From Bordetella parapertussis (GTDB taxonomy: Bacteria > Pseudomonadota > Gammaproteobacteria > Burkholderiales > Burkholderiaceae_B): a stretch of 64,000 nt of DNA. Under the pieces are notes generated by a model, which did no database searches, had not been told where the DNA came from, and saw nothing but the letters and a program-made list of their open reading frames with translations. Positions 50,086 through 60,266 of this stretch are shown in pieces. How positions within the stretch are numbered: position 1 is the stretch's first letter; each line of letters starts with the position of its first letter. The position numbers were made by a program, and so were the translations under genes. The stretch covers positions 1 to 64,000 of the forward strand of contig CAMDFD010000008.1 of the NCBI GenBank assembly GCA_945897365.1. The letters run 5' to 3'.

Positions 50086-51327
50086 ATGACTGATTCGTCC
50101 ATTATTCAGGACGCGTGCCAAGCACAAAACATCTCCCCCTCGCCCTCAGGGTCGGTCGGTGTCGTCCATACACAGTTTTTGCATTTTGATGAGCCCTTGC
50201 CCTTGGCAAGTGGTCATACCTTGTCGGTCTATGACCTGGCGATTGAGACCTATGGAACATTAAACGCTCATGCAAGCAATGCGGTGCTGATTTGCCACGC
50301 CTTGAATGCCTCTCATCATGTCGCCGGAATTTCGGCTGAAAACCCAGAGGACATCGGTTGGTGGGACAACATGGTGGGCCCTGGCAAACCGGTCGATACC
50401 AATGTTTTTTTTGTGATTGGCGTCAACAATCTGGGTTCGTGTTTTGGCTCGACTGGGCCTGTAAGTATTCGGCCTGAAACGGGCAAGCCTTGGGGCGCTG
50501 CCTTCCCTGTGTTGACTGTTGAGGACTGGGTGTCGGCGCAGGCGCGAGTGGCGGATCTCTTGGGAATCAAAAGGTTCGCCGCTGTGATGGGCGGATCGTT
50601 GGGCGGGATGCAGGCACTGAGCTGGGCGATCACGTTGCCTGAGCGTGTCGCGCATTGCGTGGTGATCGCGAGTACGCCACGATTGTCTGCGCAAAATATT
50701 GGTTTTAACGAAGTCGCTCGGCGCGCCATCATCACTGATCCCGAGTTCCATAACGGTCATTACTATGCGCACAATACGGTGCCGCGCCATGGCTTGTCCG
50801 TGGCAAGAATGATTGGTCACATCACTTATCTGTCCGATGATGATATGGCAGAAAAATTTGGTCGAACGCAACGCGAGCCCGCGGCGGACGGTGCCTACCA
50901 TTACGGTTATGGTGTGGAGTTCGAGGTCGAGTCTTATCTCCGATACCAGGGTGAAAAGTTTTCCAAGTATTTTGATGCAAATACTTATTTGCTCATTACG
51001 CGTGCACTTGATTACTTTGATCCGGCAAAGAGAACGGGTGGGGATTTCGCGCGTGCGATTGCACCGGCACTGGCTGATTTTCTTTTGGTCTCATTTACGA
51101 CCGACTGGCGGTTTCCGCCAGAGCGTTCCCGCGAAATTGTGCAGGCTTTACTTAAAAATGGTCAGCCTACAACGTATGCGGAGATTGATGCACCACACGG
51201 TCATGATGCCTTTTTGCTCGACGACTCGCGATATCACAATCTGATGCGTGCTTATTTTTTGCGGATTGCAGCGACTTTAGTCCAAGAGTCCGCTCCAGAC
51301 CTGGCGACGAGCAGGGTGCAAGCATGA
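50086..51327 (+). CDS. metX: Homoserine O-acyltransferase
   Basis: MetX activates homoserine with an acyl-CoA (acetyl or succinyl) at the start of methionine synthesis. The 413-residue product is an alpha/beta-hydrolase with the nucleophile Ser in MGGSLGGMQAL (about 166-176), the acid Asp near 340 and His in DAPHGHDAFL (about 366-375). It carries the usual HALNASHHV and GSCFGSTGP segments. It is preceded by a SAM-II riboswitch and overlaps metW by four bases. Confidence 0.96.
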   Translation: MTDSSIIQDACQAQNISPSPSGSVGVVHTQFLHFDEPLPLASGHTLSVYDLAIETYGTLNAHASNAVLICHALNASHHVAGISAENPEDIGWWDNMVGPGKPVDTNVFFVIGVNNLGSCFGSTGPVSIRPETGKPWGAAFPVLTVEDWVSAQARVADLLGIKRFAAVMGGSLGGMQALSWAITLPERVAHCVVIASTPRLSAQNIGFNEVARRAIITDPEFHNGHYYAHNTVPRHGLSVARMIGHITYLSDDDMAEKFGRTQREPAADGAYHYGYGVEFEVESYLRYQGEKFSKYFDANTYLLITRALDYFDPAKRTGGDFARAIAPALADFLLVSFTTDWRFPPERSREIVQALLKNGQPTTYAEIDAPHGHDAFLLDDSRYHNLMRAYFLRIAATLVQESAPDLATSRVQA

Positions 51328-51947
51328 GTGAACAACTCAAACTGAGTGGCCAAACGATGCAAGGTGATTTGCGCGGAGATTTGGCGCGGATCGCACAATG
51401 GGTTCAGCCAAACAGCCGTGTATTGGACTTGGGGTGCGGTGATGGGGCGCTACTTGCACACTTGCAGCAGTCCAAGAGCGTGCAGGCCGTCGGCGTTGAA
51501 ATTAGCGATGATAGGGTGCTGAGTTGTGTTCAGCGCGGTGTCCATGTGATCCAGCAAAACCTCGAAGACGGTTTAGCGATGTTTGATGATCAGCAGTTTG
51601 ATACGGTCGTGCTGTCCCAGACGCTACAGTCTATGCATAATACGGAGCACATTTTGCGCGAGATGGCACGTGTGGCGCGCGAGGGGATTGTTTCTTTCCC
51701 CAACTTCGGTTATTGGCCGCACGGATGGTCAATTTTGCGTGGTCGCATGCCAGTCACAGGGCAGATGCCCTATGACTGGTACAACACCCCCAACATTCAC
51801 CTTTGTACGCTCAAGGATTTTGAGCGCTTGGCCAACACGCTGGAGTTCACCATCCTCGAGCGTGCCACCTTTAATGATCAGCACGAGGTGAAATTTTTTC
51901 CAGGTTGGCGCAGCACGCTTGCCGCATATCGATTTACGGCTAGGTGA
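51324..51947 (+). CDS. metW: Methionine biosynthesis protein MetW
   Basis: MetW is a methyltransferase-fold protein that activates MetX in bacteria with this pair. The 207-residue product has the motif I loop RVLDLGCGDGALLAHL (about 32-47) and the conserved FPNFGYWPHGWSILRGRMPVT segment given in pieces (FPNFGYW near 130). Overlaps of four bases with metX and with the permease gene tie the three into one operon. Confidence 0.95.
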   Translation: MSEQLKLSGQTMQGDLRGDLARIAQWVQPNSRVLDLGCGDGALLAHLQQSKSVQAVGVEISDDRVLSCVQRGVHVIQQNLEDGLAMFDDQQFDTVVLSQTLQSMHNTEHILREMARVAREGIVSFPNFGYWPHGWSILRGRMPVTGQMPYDWYNTPNIHLCTLKDFERLANTLEFTILERATFNDQHEVKFFPGWRSTLAAYRFTAR

Positions 51948-53239
51948 CACATATGACCCCTCAACAAGTCCCGCAATCAGGCGTCGAGACGCAGACAATT
52001 CCTGCGTCAAAACTCTATACCAGTAAACGTGTCGCGCCTTTGCTGGCACTGGGTTTTGCGAGTGGCTTGCCCTTGGCGCTGACGGGTGGGACGTTGCAAG
52101 CGTGGGCAACGCTTGAGCAAGTTTCCCTCCAAGAAATTGGCTTTCTGACCTTGGTGGGAACGGCTTACACACTCAAGTTCCTCTGGGCTCCACTGATTGA
52201 TCGTTACGCTCCGCCATTTTTGGGCCGTAGGCGAGGATGGATGCTCGTGATGCAGGTTTTACTCGCGCTCGGCATTATGGCGATGGGGTTGATGTCTCCT
52301 GGTCAGAGTCTGTTGCCGCTGGCCTTGCTTGCAGTCGCTGTGGCTTTTTGTTCCGCAACGCAGGATATTGCTTTTGATGCTTATCGTAGCGATGTGCTGC
52401 GCAAAGAAGAAAGAGGGGCGGGTGCTGCCTTGTCTGTGCTGGGCTATCGACTTGCAATGCTGACCTCTGGCGGGCTGGCCTTGATTTTGGCGGATCAGTG
52501 GTTAGGTTGGGGTTATACCTATATGTTGATGGGGGGGTTGATGTTGGTGGTTGCACTCGCCACGTTGTGGGCGCCCGAGCCAGAAGTGCCCGCGCAGACG
52601 CCACGCTCACTTTCGAGGGCTGTGTTTGAGCCTTTCAAGGAGTTTTTCAGTCGTCCCGAAGCCATCACGGTTCTGCTACTAATTGTTCTCTATAAGCTAG
52701 GGGATGCGTTCGCGGGCGCGCTTTCGACGACGTTTCTTTTGCGTGCCGCGGGCTACTCGGCGACCGAAGTCGGAACGGTCAATAAGTTGTTGGGTTTGAC
52801 GGCAACGATCGTAGGTGCGCTGACGGGTGGTGCTCTTATGGCGAAATTAGGTCTGTACCGATCGTTGATGTTTTTCGGTTTGCTGCAGGCACTTTCTAAT
52901 CTTGGCTATTGGGTCATCTCTGTTGGACCGCACAATGTCTACTTGATGGCCGCTGGTGTGAGCCTTGATAACTTGTGTGGTGGCATGGGTACTGCTGCGT
53001 TTGTCGCACTGTTGATGGGGCTGTGTAACCGGGAGTTTTCTGCTACGCAGTTTGCCTTGTTGTCGGCGCTGTCTGCGGTGGGTCGTACTTACCTCGCAGG
53101 ACCGCTGACTCCTCCGTTGGTGTTGTTTACTGGATGGCCTACTTTTTTCTTGATCACAGTGGCGATTGCTTTTCCTGGCTTGTTTTTGTTGTGGTGGCGT
53201 CGCCGCGATATCGAGCGTATCGATGCCGCGGGAGTATGA
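51944..53239 (+). CDS. AmpG-like muropeptide permease (MFS)
   Basis: The 431-residue product has 12 hydrophobic segments and the AmpG-type phrases LGFASGLPLALTGGTLQAW (by pieces), KFLWAPLIDRY and TQDIAFDAYR. AmpG imports GlcNAc-anhydroMurNAc peptides for cell-wall recycling and beta-lactamase control. By location in a metXW operon its link may only be transcriptional. It overlaps the metW stop by four bases. Confidence 0.85.
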   Translation: MTHMTPQQVPQSGVETQTIPASKLYTSKRVAPLLALGFASGLPLALTGGTLQAWATLEQVSLQEIGFLTLVGTAYTLKFLWAPLIDRYAPPFLGRRRGWMLVMQVLLALGIMAMGLMSPGQSLLPLALLAVAVAFCSATQDIAFDAYRSDVLRKEERGAGAALSVLGYRLAMLTSGGLALILADQWLGWGYTYMLMGGLMLVVALATLWAPEPEVPAQTPRSLSRAVFEPFKEFFSRPEAITVLLLIVLYKLGDAFAGALSTTFLLRAAGYSATEVGTVNKLLGLTATIVGALTGGALMAKLGLYRSLMFFGLLQALSNLGYWVISVGPHNVYLMAAGVSLDNLCGGMGTAAFVALLMGLCNREFSATQFALLSALSAVGRTYLAGPLTPPLVLFTGWPTFFLITVAIAFPGLFLLWWRRRDIERIDAAGV

Positions 53240-53265
53240 TGCGTGGCATGCAGATGGGGATAGCT

Positions 53266-54066
53266 TTACTCTGTCACTGCGAGTGTAAAGTCATAATCGA
53301 TGGTGAACGGTGCGTGATCAGAGAAACGTTCGTCTTTGTAAATGCGGGTTGAGCGCGCCAGCGAAGCAATCCCCGGCGTGGCGAGCTGGTAGTCTAGGCG
53401 CCAGCCTACGTTCTTGGCCCAGGCCTGCCCTCGATTGCTCCACCACGTGTATTGCTCGGGGCTCGGATCGAGGGTTCTAAAGACATCTACAAAGCCGATT
53501 TCTTCAAGGGTGTGCGTAACCCAGGCACGCTCCTGCGGGGTGAAACCAGAGTTTTTCTGATTTGATTTCCAGTTTTTGAGATCGATTTCTTTATGTGCGA
53601 TGTTCCAGTCAGCGCAGATCACATACTCACGCTTCGTTTTTTTGTGGTCATCCATCAAGGCTTGCAACCAAGGGCCAAATTTAGCTAAGAAGCGAAACTT
53701 GGCCTCTTGGCGCTCTGGGCCACTCGAGCCTGAGGGGAGGTAGGCGCTGACAACAGTCAAGTTGGACCAGTCGGCACGAATGACGCGACCTTCTTGATCA
53801 AACTCTGGACAGTCAATCCCAGTGAGTACGCGCTCGGGCTGTTGTTTCAAATACAGACCGACACCGCTGTAGCCTTTCTTTTCAGCCGCGTAAAAATAAC
53901 CGGTGAAGTCTAGAGGATGTTGGTAGTCATGCTGAATATCCGCCAGATGCGCTTTCAGTTCCTGAAGACAAAGAATGTCTGCCTGATGTGATTTCAGCCA
54001 CTCCATTAGGCCTTTGTTGTAGGCGGAGCGGATGCCATTGAGGTTCAGTGAGGTGATACGCAGCAA
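53266..54066 (-). CDS. Exodeoxyribonuclease III
   Basis: The enzyme cuts DNA at abasic sites and degrades 3' ends in base-excision repair. The 266-residue product has the EEP-fold series: Asn7 in LNLNGIRSA, CLQELKA (Glu36 ligand), WNIAHKEIDLKN (catalytic Asp-Asn pair) and a closing FSDHAPFTIDYD with the SDH catalytic triad. It is ExoA/XthA-type. It is convergent with the permease and divergent from pyrE. Confidence 0.95.
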   Translation of the reverse strand: MLRITSLNLNGIRSAYNKGLMEWLKSHQADILCLQELKAHLADIQHDYQHPLDFTGYFYAAEKKGYSGVGLYLKQQPERVLTGIDCPEFDQEGRVIRADWSNLTVVSAYLPSGSSGPERQEAKFRFLAKFGPWLQALMDDHKKTKREYVICADWNIAHKEIDLKNWKSNQKNSGFTPQERAWVTHTLEEIGFVDVFRTLDPSPEQYTWWSNRGQAWAKNVGWRLDYQLATPGIASLARSTRIYKDERFSDHAPFTIDYDFTLAVTE

Positions 54067-54132
54067 GGCAGAACTCCTGGTCGGTGAGATAATGTGAGCG
54101 TTTAAAGTCGAGTCGTAACAGAAAGGAATACT

Positions 54133-54804
54133 ATGTCGCTAGGTGCTGATCGTCGAGAGTTTGTACAGTTTGCCTTAAAAGAAGGCGTGCTGCGCTTTGG
54201 TAGTTTTGTGACAAAGTCAGGCCGTACGAGCCCCTATTTTTTTAACGCTGGGCTTTTCAATACTGGGGCGACTGTCGGCAAACTTGCGCAATTTTATGCG
54301 CAGGCACTGGTGGACGCCAAGTTGCCGTTTGATATGCTGTTTGGGCCTGCTTACAAGGGTATTCCCCTTGCAACAGCCACTTCGGTCGCCCTTTCATCGC
54401 ATGCTGGGCTTGAAGGGCGCGATGTGCCGTTCGCCTACAACCGCAAAGAAGCCAAAGATCACGGTGAGGGCGGTGTGCTGGTGGGCGCTCCACTCAAGGG
54501 CAAAGTCGTCATCATTGATGATGTGATTACAGCAGGCACCTCGGTACGAGAGTCGGTTGATATCATTCGCGCGGCGGGTGCAGAGCCTTGTGCCGTGCTG
54601 ATTGCGATGGACCGGATGGAGCGGGCGGGGCCAGATGGTGGGCTTTCGCCTCACTCAGCGGTGCAGGAAGTGCAGCAGCGCTATGGTTTACCTGTTGTTA
54701 GCATTGTTTCTCTCACTGATATCCTGGCGTTGCTTGAAGACAACGCCGAGTTCGCCGAACACCGCGAGGCGGTGTTGGCGTATCGCGCGCGTTACGGCAT
54801 TTAA
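54133..54804 (+). CDS. pyrE: Orotate phosphoribosyltransferase
   Basis: PyrE makes OMP from orotate and PRPP in pyrimidine synthesis. The 223-residue product has the PRPP loop VVIIDDVITAGTSVRES (about 129-145), the SGRTSPYFFNAG segment (about 32-43) and PAYKGIPLA. Length is typical. Its stop overlaps the gatB stop on the other strand by three bases. Confidence 0.97.
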   Translation: MSLGADRREFVQFALKEGVLRFGSFVTKSGRTSPYFFNAGLFNTGATVGKLAQFYAQALVDAKLPFDMLFGPAYKGIPLATATSVALSSHAGLEGRDVPFAYNRKEAKDHGEGGVLVGAPLKGKVVIIDDVITAGTSVRESVDIIRAAGAEPCAVLIAMDRMERAGPDGGLSPHSAVQEVQQRYGLPVVSIVSLTDILALLEDNAEFAEHREAVLAYRARYGI

Positions 54805-56258
54805 CTATCTAGCTTTGCCTTCAGGAGGTCATTGACCTGCTGGGGGTTTGCTTTGCCTTTAGCGGCCTTCATAATCTGACCGACCAGTGAATTAAAGGCT
54901 TTTTGTTTGCCGGCACGGTACTCCGCCACAACCGCGGGGTGATCAGCAAGCACCGTATCTACCATCACAGAAATGGCGCCCGAATCACTAATTTGCGTGA
55001 GGCCTTTCGCCTGAATAATCGCATCGGGATCACCGCCAAGCTCGCCTGCCCACATTGCAGCAAACACATCGCGGGCAATTTTGTTTGAGATGGTGCCGTC
55101 AATGATACGGGCTAGAAGCGCTGAAAGCGAAGCGGCCGAAACCGGCGATTCGGTGATGTCTTTTTCTTCTCTGTTGAGCGTCGCAGAGACCTCACCCATG
55201 ATCCAGTTGACGGCGAGTTTGGCTTGACCGGCTGGCAAAATCGCATTGACGCTTTCAAAATACACCGCGAGGTCACGGCTGATCGAAAGCTGGGCGGCAT
55301 CCACGGGTGTCAGGCCAAACTCTGAGATAAACCGTGCACGCAAGGCTGTTGGAAGCTCTGGCATCGTCTGACGCACGGATTCAATCCAGTCTTGGGCAAT
55401 GACAAGCGGTGGGAGATCAGGGTCGGGAAAATAGCGATAGTCATGCGCGTCTTCTTTGCTGCGCATGCTGCGTGTTTCGTCACGGTCTGAGTCATAGAGA
55501 CGTGTTTCTTGAACAACGCGACCACCATCCTCAATCAGTTCGATTTGGCGCCGAACTTCGTATTGAATGGCGCGTTCAAGAAACTTGAAGGAGTTTACGT
55601 TTTTGATTTCACAGCGTGTGCCAAACTCTTGTTGGCCGACAGGGCGCACAGATACGTTTGCATCAATGCGGAAGGAGCCTTCTTGCATGTTGCCGTCGCA
55701 AATACCTAACCACATCACCAGGCTGTGTAGGGCTTTGGCATAGGCCACAGCTTCGGCGGCAGAGCGCATTTCTGGCTCCGACACGATCTCAAGAAGCGGG
55801 GTGCCTGCACGATTTAAATCAATGCCAGAGGAGGACTCACCATGCGGACCTACAAAGTCATCATGCATGGATTTGCCAGCATCTTCTTCGAGGTGCGCAC
55901 GGGTCAGATTGACCGTTTTTTCTTGATCGCCTACAAAAAAACTAATTGAGCCGCCTTGTACAACGGGAATCTCAAATTGGCTGATTTGGTAATTTTTTGG
56001 TGAGTCGGGATAAAAGTAGTTCTTGCGGGCAAAAATGGATCGAGGTGCAATCGTCGCACCCACAGCTAAACCCAGACGAATCGCGCGTTCGACGGCCGCA
56101 CGGTTCATAACCGGTAGCGAACCAGGTAGCGCCAAGTCGACTTCGTTGGCCTGTGTATTGGGCAAAGCGCCGTAGCGAGTGGAGCTACCTGAAAAAATTT
56201 TGGTTTGAGTCGAGAGCTGGGTGTGCGTTTCCAGTCCGATCACGATTTCCCATGCCAT
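54801..56258 (-). CDS. gatB: Asp/Glu-tRNA amidotransferase subunit B
   Basis: GatB is the tRNA-binding, amidating subunit of the GatCAB complex that converts misacylated Asp-tRNA(Asn) and/or Glu-tRNA(Gln). The 485-residue product has the signature LDLNRAGTPLLEIVSEP-like GIDLNRAGTPLLEIVSEPE, the cradle domain and the C-terminal YqeY-like tail. Its ATG overlaps the gatA stop by one base. Confidence 0.97.
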   Translation of the reverse strand: MAWEIVIGLETHTQLSTQTKIFSGSSTRYGALPNTQANEVDLALPGSLPVMNRAAVERAIRLGLAVGATIAPRSIFARKNYFYPDSPKNYQISQFEIPVVQGGSISFFVGDQEKTVNLTRAHLEEDAGKSMHDDFVGPHGESSSGIDLNRAGTPLLEIVSEPEMRSAAEAVAYAKALHSLVMWLGICDGNMQEGSFRIDANVSVRPVGQQEFGTRCEIKNVNSFKFLERAIQYEVRRQIELIEDGGRVVQETRLYDSDRDETRSMRSKEDAHDYRYFPDPDLPPLVIAQDWIESVRQTMPELPTALRARFISEFGLTPVDAAQLSISRDLAVYFESVNAILPAGQAKLAVNWIMGEVSATLNREEKDITESPVSAASLSALLARIIDGTISNKIARDVFAAMWAGELGGDPDAIIQAKGLTQISDSGAISVMVDTVLADHPAVVAEYRAGKQKAFNSLVGQIMKAAKGKANPQQVNDLLKAKLDS

Positions 56259-57790
56259 TATGCTTGCCCCGCAACGCGTTGATGCCAGTCCGTGACTTGC
56301 TGAAACTGATGGGCGACGGCCAACAGTCGCCCTTCGTCGAAATAGTTACCAATAATTTGTAAACCGATTGGCAAGGGTTTGCCGGAGTCGCCCGGACCAA
56401 AGCCGCAGGGGATCGACATCCCCGGCAGGCCCGCAAGATTGAGACCCAACGTGTAAATATCCGCCAGCCAATCGGCAGTCGGGTCATTTTGATTTTGTTT
56501 AATGGGTTGCGCGACCGTTGGCGTGACAGGGCCCATGATGACATCACAATGTTGTGTCAGTGCAGCCTGAAAATCATCCACAATCATGCGGCGCAATCGT
56601 TGCGCCTGCAAGTAGTACGCATCGTAGTAACCATGCGACAGGACATACGTGCCAATCAGAATGCGGCGTTTAACCTCTGAGCCAAAGCCTTCGGCGCGCG
56701 AGCGTGCAGTCATGTCTTCGAGGTCAGAGTAAGACTCGCTGCGATGCCCATAGCGCACCCCGTCGTAACGGGAAAGGTTGCTGGAGGCCTCCGCAGGCGC
56801 GATCACGTAATACGCGGGAATGGACAGCTCAGTGCGTGGCAAGGAAATGTCGACACGTTGAGCACCGAGCTTTTCAAATTGTTGAAGAGCGGCTTCGATG
56901 GCTTGAGCGACATCGTTTGACAGACCTTCTCCAAAGAACTCCTTAGGTACGCCTATGCGTAAGCCCTTGAGCGGCTGAGTCGCATGACTGCAAAAGTTTT
57001 TGTCGGCATTGTTGAACTCAGCACGGATGCGGCCGGGTGCGTTGGGGATGCCTTTGCAGTGTTCTGCGCTCGTGGAGTCTTTGTTATCAAAGCCGCTCAT
57101 GACATCAAGCAGGTCAACGAGATCAAGCGCGCTACTGGCTAAGGGGCCGGCTTGATCGAGGCTTGAGCCATAGGCGATCATGCCGTAACGCGAGACGGTG
57201 CCGTAGGTGGGTTTGATGCCGCTGACGCCGCAGAGCGCCGCGGGCTGGCGAACAGAGCCACCGGTATCTGTGCCTGTGGCGGCAATGACGAGCTTGGCCG
57301 CCACGGCTGCCGCTGAGGCGCCAGATGAGCCCCCTGGCACAGCAGAGGTATCCCAAGGGTTGTGCGTGGGACCAAAAACGGAGTGCTTATTGCCGGAGCC
57401 CATCGCAAATTCGTCACAATTGAGTTTGCCAAGGGTGACGCAGCCTGCGGCGCGTAAATTGTGCACAACGGTGGCATCGAAAGGGCTCGTATATTGCTTG
57501 AGCATATTGCTGCCAGCAGTGCTGCGCCAGCCTTGAGTCACAAAGACATCCTTATGGGCGATAGGCAGGCCCGTCAATAGAGTACTACGACCAGTAGCCA
57601 ATAGGTTGTCAGCTTCACGCGCCTGAGCAAGCGTGAGGTCTGCGTCGACGTGGACGAAAGCATTCAAGCTGGCATGCAGCTCAATTTGTCTTAGGCAGTC
57701 TTGCGCAAGTTCAGTGGCGCTGAGTTGGCGGTTTGAAAGTGCCTGATGGAGTGCGGCGATGTTTGGATACCGCTGGAGAACGTTTGACAT
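56258..57790 (-). CDS. gatA: Asp/Glu-tRNA amidotransferase subunit A
   Basis: GatA releases ammonia from glutamine for GatB. The 510-residue product is an amidase-signature enzyme with the Lys-cisSer-Ser triad in LPIAHKDVF (about 79), PGGSSGASAAA and TDTGGSVRQPA (about 175). The ATG at 57790 lies one base after the gatC stop. An upstream TTG would overlap gatC and is rejected. The set gatC-gatA-gatB is one operon read from gatC. Confidence 0.97.
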   Translation of the reverse strand: MSNVLQRYPNIAALHQALSNRQLSATELAQDCLRQIELHASLNAFVHVDADLTLAQAREADNLLATGRSTLLTGLPIAHKDVFVTQGWRSTAGSNMLKQYTSPFDATVVHNLRAAGCVTLGKLNCDEFAMGSGNKHSVFGPTHNPWDTSAVPGGSSGASAAAVAAKLVIAATGTDTGGSVRQPAALCGVSGIKPTYGTVSRYGMIAYGSSLDQAGPLASSALDLVDLLDVMSGFDNKDSTSAEHCKGIPNAPGRIRAEFNNADKNFCSHATQPLKGLRIGVPKEFFGEGLSNDVAQAIEAALQQFEKLGAQRVDISLPRTELSIPAYYVIAPAEASSNLSRYDGVRYGHRSESYSDLEDMTARSRAEGFGSEVKRRILIGTYVLSHGYYDAYYLQAQRLRRMIVDDFQAALTQHCDVIMGPVTPTVAQPIKQNQNDPTADWLADIYTLGLNLAGLPGMSIPCGFGPGDSGKPLPIGLQIIGNYFDEGRLLAVAHQFQQVTDWHQRVAGQA

Positions 57791-57791
57791 G

Positions 57792-58100
57792 TTATTCAAT
57801 GACCTTAGGAACCAGGAACAGACCTTTGGAGGCGCCCGGGGCGTTGGCCATCAAAGCATCGCGACGCTCTGTCGAGGACAGCTCGGTCACAATATCGTCT
57901 CTCAGTCGGAGATGAACGTCTGAAACGGATGCGAGGGGATGCGCCAAAGGCTCTACACCTTGGGTATCGACCGACTGGAGTGTTTCAATAATGCCAAGTA
58001 TTTTATTGAGGTCCGTCTGCGCCTGAGTCAGTTGCTCAGGAGTGAGATGAAGCCTTGCCAGGCGGGCGATACGGGCGACTTCTAGGTCTGAGAGGGCCAT
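57792..58100 (-). CDS. gatC: Asp/Glu-tRNA amidotransferase subunit C
   Basis: GatC is the small belt subunit that holds GatA and GatB. The 102-residue product has the family N-terminus VARIARLARLHLTPEQ and the C-terminal LVPKVIE. It opens the gat operon and diverges from mreB with a 149-bp gap between the starts. Confidence 0.95.
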   Translation of the reverse strand: MALSDLEVARIARLARLHLTPEQLTQAQTDLNKILGIIETLQSVDTQGVEPLAHPLASVSDVHLRLRDDIVTELSSTERRDALMANAPGASKGLFLVPKVIE

Positions 58101-58249
58101 AAGGCAGGTTTAATCCATTGAAAGTGTCAGCTCGTGTCTTTCCGAGCTTGACGAGAGTAAGTTTTGCCGTTGTGAGGGAATTATAAGTTATGATAGAGGG
58201 CTAATCGCCGCAGGTTGCGTGCGTCAATTTTCCCTATGGCTGGGCTCTC

Positions 58250-59293
58250 ATGTTTGGATTCCTGCGTAGTTATTTTTCCAGTGATATGGCGATCGATCTC
58301 GGTACCGCCAACACCCTCATTTACGTCCGCGGCAAAGGAATCGTTCTAGACGAGCCCTCAGTTGTTGCGATTCGCCACGATGGCGGTCCCGGAGGTAAAA
58401 AAATCATCCAAGCCGTTGGTCGCGAAGCCAAGCAAATGCTCGGACGTGTTCCTGGCAACATCGAGGCGATTCGCCCGATGAAAGACGGCGTGATCGCCGA
58501 CTTTACGGTGACTGAGCAAATGCTCAAGCAATTCATCCGTATGGTGCATCCACGCAATATGTTCGCGCCTAGCCCTAGGATTATTGTTTGCGTGCCCTGC
58601 GGTTCAACGCAGGTTGAGCGTCGTGCGATTCGTGAGTCGGCGTTGGGCGCGGGTGCCAGCCGCGTGTATTTGATCGAAGAACCCATGGCGGCTGCGATTG
58701 GTGCCGGTCTAAATGTATCGGATCCGAGTGGCTCAATGGTGGTTGATATTGGCGGTGGCACGACTGAGGTTGCCGTGATCTCCCTAGGTGGCATGGTCTA
58801 CAAAGGTTCTGTCCGGGTTGGCGGCGATAAATTCGACGAGGCAATCGTCAACTACATCCGTCGCAATTATGGGATGTTGATTGGCGAGCCCACAGCCGAG
58901 CTCATTAAAAAAGAAATTGGTTCAGCTTTTCCAGGCTCTGAAGTCCGTGAGATCGAAGTCAAAGGCCGCAATTTGGCCGAGGGCGTGCCTCGCAGCTTCA
59001 CAGTCTCGTCTAACGAGATTTTGGAATCACTGACCGATCCTCTTAATCAAATTGTGTCCGCTGTCAAAATCGCGCTCGAAAACACTCCGCCTGAGCTAGG
59101 TTCAGACATCACGGATAAGGGCATTGCGTTGACGGGTGGAGGCGCCTTGTTGCGAGACCTTGATCGTTTGCTTCAAGAAGAAACTGGCTTGCCCGTGATC
59201 GTTGCAGATGATCCTTTGACCTGCGTTGTCCGCGGCTGCGGCGATGCGCTCGAGCACCTTGAGAAATTAGGCGCAATATTCATTAACGACTAG
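58250..59293 (+). CDS. mreB: Rod-shape actin MreB
   Basis: MreB polymerises under the inner membrane and guides the elongasome. The 347-residue product has the actin phosphate-1 loop DLGTANTLIY (17-26), the phosphate-2 VVDIGGGTTEVAVI (about 164-177) and the adenosine segment GGGALLRDL (about 291-299). An N-terminal MFGFLRSYF amphipathic helix favours membrane contact. It opens the mreB-mreC-mreD-mrdA-rodA operon. Confidence 0.98.
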   Translation: MFGFLRSYFSSDMAIDLGTANTLIYVRGKGIVLDEPSVVAIRHDGGPGGKKIIQAVGREAKQMLGRVPGNIEAIRPMKDGVIADFTVTEQMLKQFIRMVHPRNMFAPSPRIIVCVPCGSTQVERRAIRESALGAGASRVYLIEEPMAAAIGAGLNVSDPSGSMVVDIGGGTTEVAVISLGGMVYKGSVRVGGDKFDEAIVNYIRRNYGMLIGEPTAELIKKEIGSAFPGSEVREIEVKGRNLAEGVPRSFTVSSNEILESLTDPLNQIVSAVKIALENTPPELGSDITDKGIALTGGGALLRDLDRLLQEETGLPVIVADDPLTCVVRGCGDALEHLEKLGAIFIND

Positions 59294-59338
59294 TCAGCCT
59301 GGCCTTTTGGGGTGCGGGTGACTTTGTACTGAGCTCTG

Positions 59339-60256
59339 ATGCAACGACACGTCACCCTACGTCTTTTTCGGCGAGGAACCGCCGCCGAAGTCACCCTGAC
59401 CTTACTGGTATTGCTCGCGATCGTCTTGTTGTTTACGGATGCGACATGGAGCAAAACAAATCCTGTTCGTCAGGCAATCGCCACAGCACTGTATCCCTTT
59501 CAACGCGTCGTGCTTTTTCCACGTGACATGCTCACGATGGCCAATGAGTGGGCCAACGCGGCAGCACTGATTAAGTCTGAAAACGAAGCCTTGCAGCGGC
59601 AACGCATCACTTTGGCTCAGGTCTCAACGAATGCGGCGCTCCTTTCAGCGGAGAACACACAACTACGTCGACTGTTAGGTGTTTTGGAGACTGCTGTCGA
59701 CCGCCCGACCGTCGTCGTCGAGGTCCTTTATGAACCGGTCAACGCCTTCACAAGACGTATTGTGTTTAACAAAGGTAGCCGAGCGGGTATCGCTCAGGGC
59801 ATGCCGGTCATCGATGAAAGTGGTGTGGTCGGTCAAATCACCCGTGTCACACCAATGTCCTCTGAAGCAGCGATGTTGACCGATGAGATTGTGTCGATCC
59901 CCGTTCAGGTGCTTCGCAACGGTCTACGGCTTATCGCTTTTGGGTCAAACTCTCCCGGAAAGGTCGAGGTGCGTTACTTTTCTTCGGATGCGGATATTCG
60001 AGAGGGTGATCAATTGGTAACGAGTGGTGTGGGGGGCGTCTTTCCCGCAGGGCTGGCGGTGGGACGGATCGACCACGTTGAACGTAATCCTGCCTCAGGT
60101 TTTGCTCGTGCGGAAGCTCAGCCCACCTCTCATCCGGAACGCCACAGACATTTTTTGGTCTTACAAGTACCTGTTGGGGATGGCTTAACGTCCTTGCCTT
60201 CAGCCGCTACCATTTCTTCGACGGGGCGTGTGGGTGCGACAGACAAAACCAAGTAA
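59339..60256 (+). CDS. mreC: Cell-shape protein MreC
   Basis: MreC activates PBP2 in the periplasm. The 305-residue product has one membrane helix (about 19-38), a coiled coil (about 70-118) and a beta-rich domain (VVEVLYEPVNAFTRRIVFN, then GMPVIDESGVVGQI). Length matches the family. It lies 45 bp after mreB. Confidence 0.95.
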   Translation: MQRHVTLRLFRRGTAAEVTLTLLVLLAIVLLFTDATWSKTNPVRQAIATALYPFQRVVLFPRDMLTMANEWANAAALIKSENEALQRQRITLAQVSTNAALLSAENTQLRRLLGVLETAVDRPTVVVEVLYEPVNAFTRRIVFNKGSRAGIAQGMPVIDESGVVGQITRVTPMSSEAAMLTDEIVSIPVQVLRNGLRLIAFGSNSPGKVEVRYFSSDADIREGDQLVTSGVGGVFPAGLAVGRIDHVERNPASGFARAEAQPTSHPERHRHFLVLQVPVGDGLTSLPSAATISSTGRVGATDKTK

Positions 60257-60266
60257 TTACGAGGTC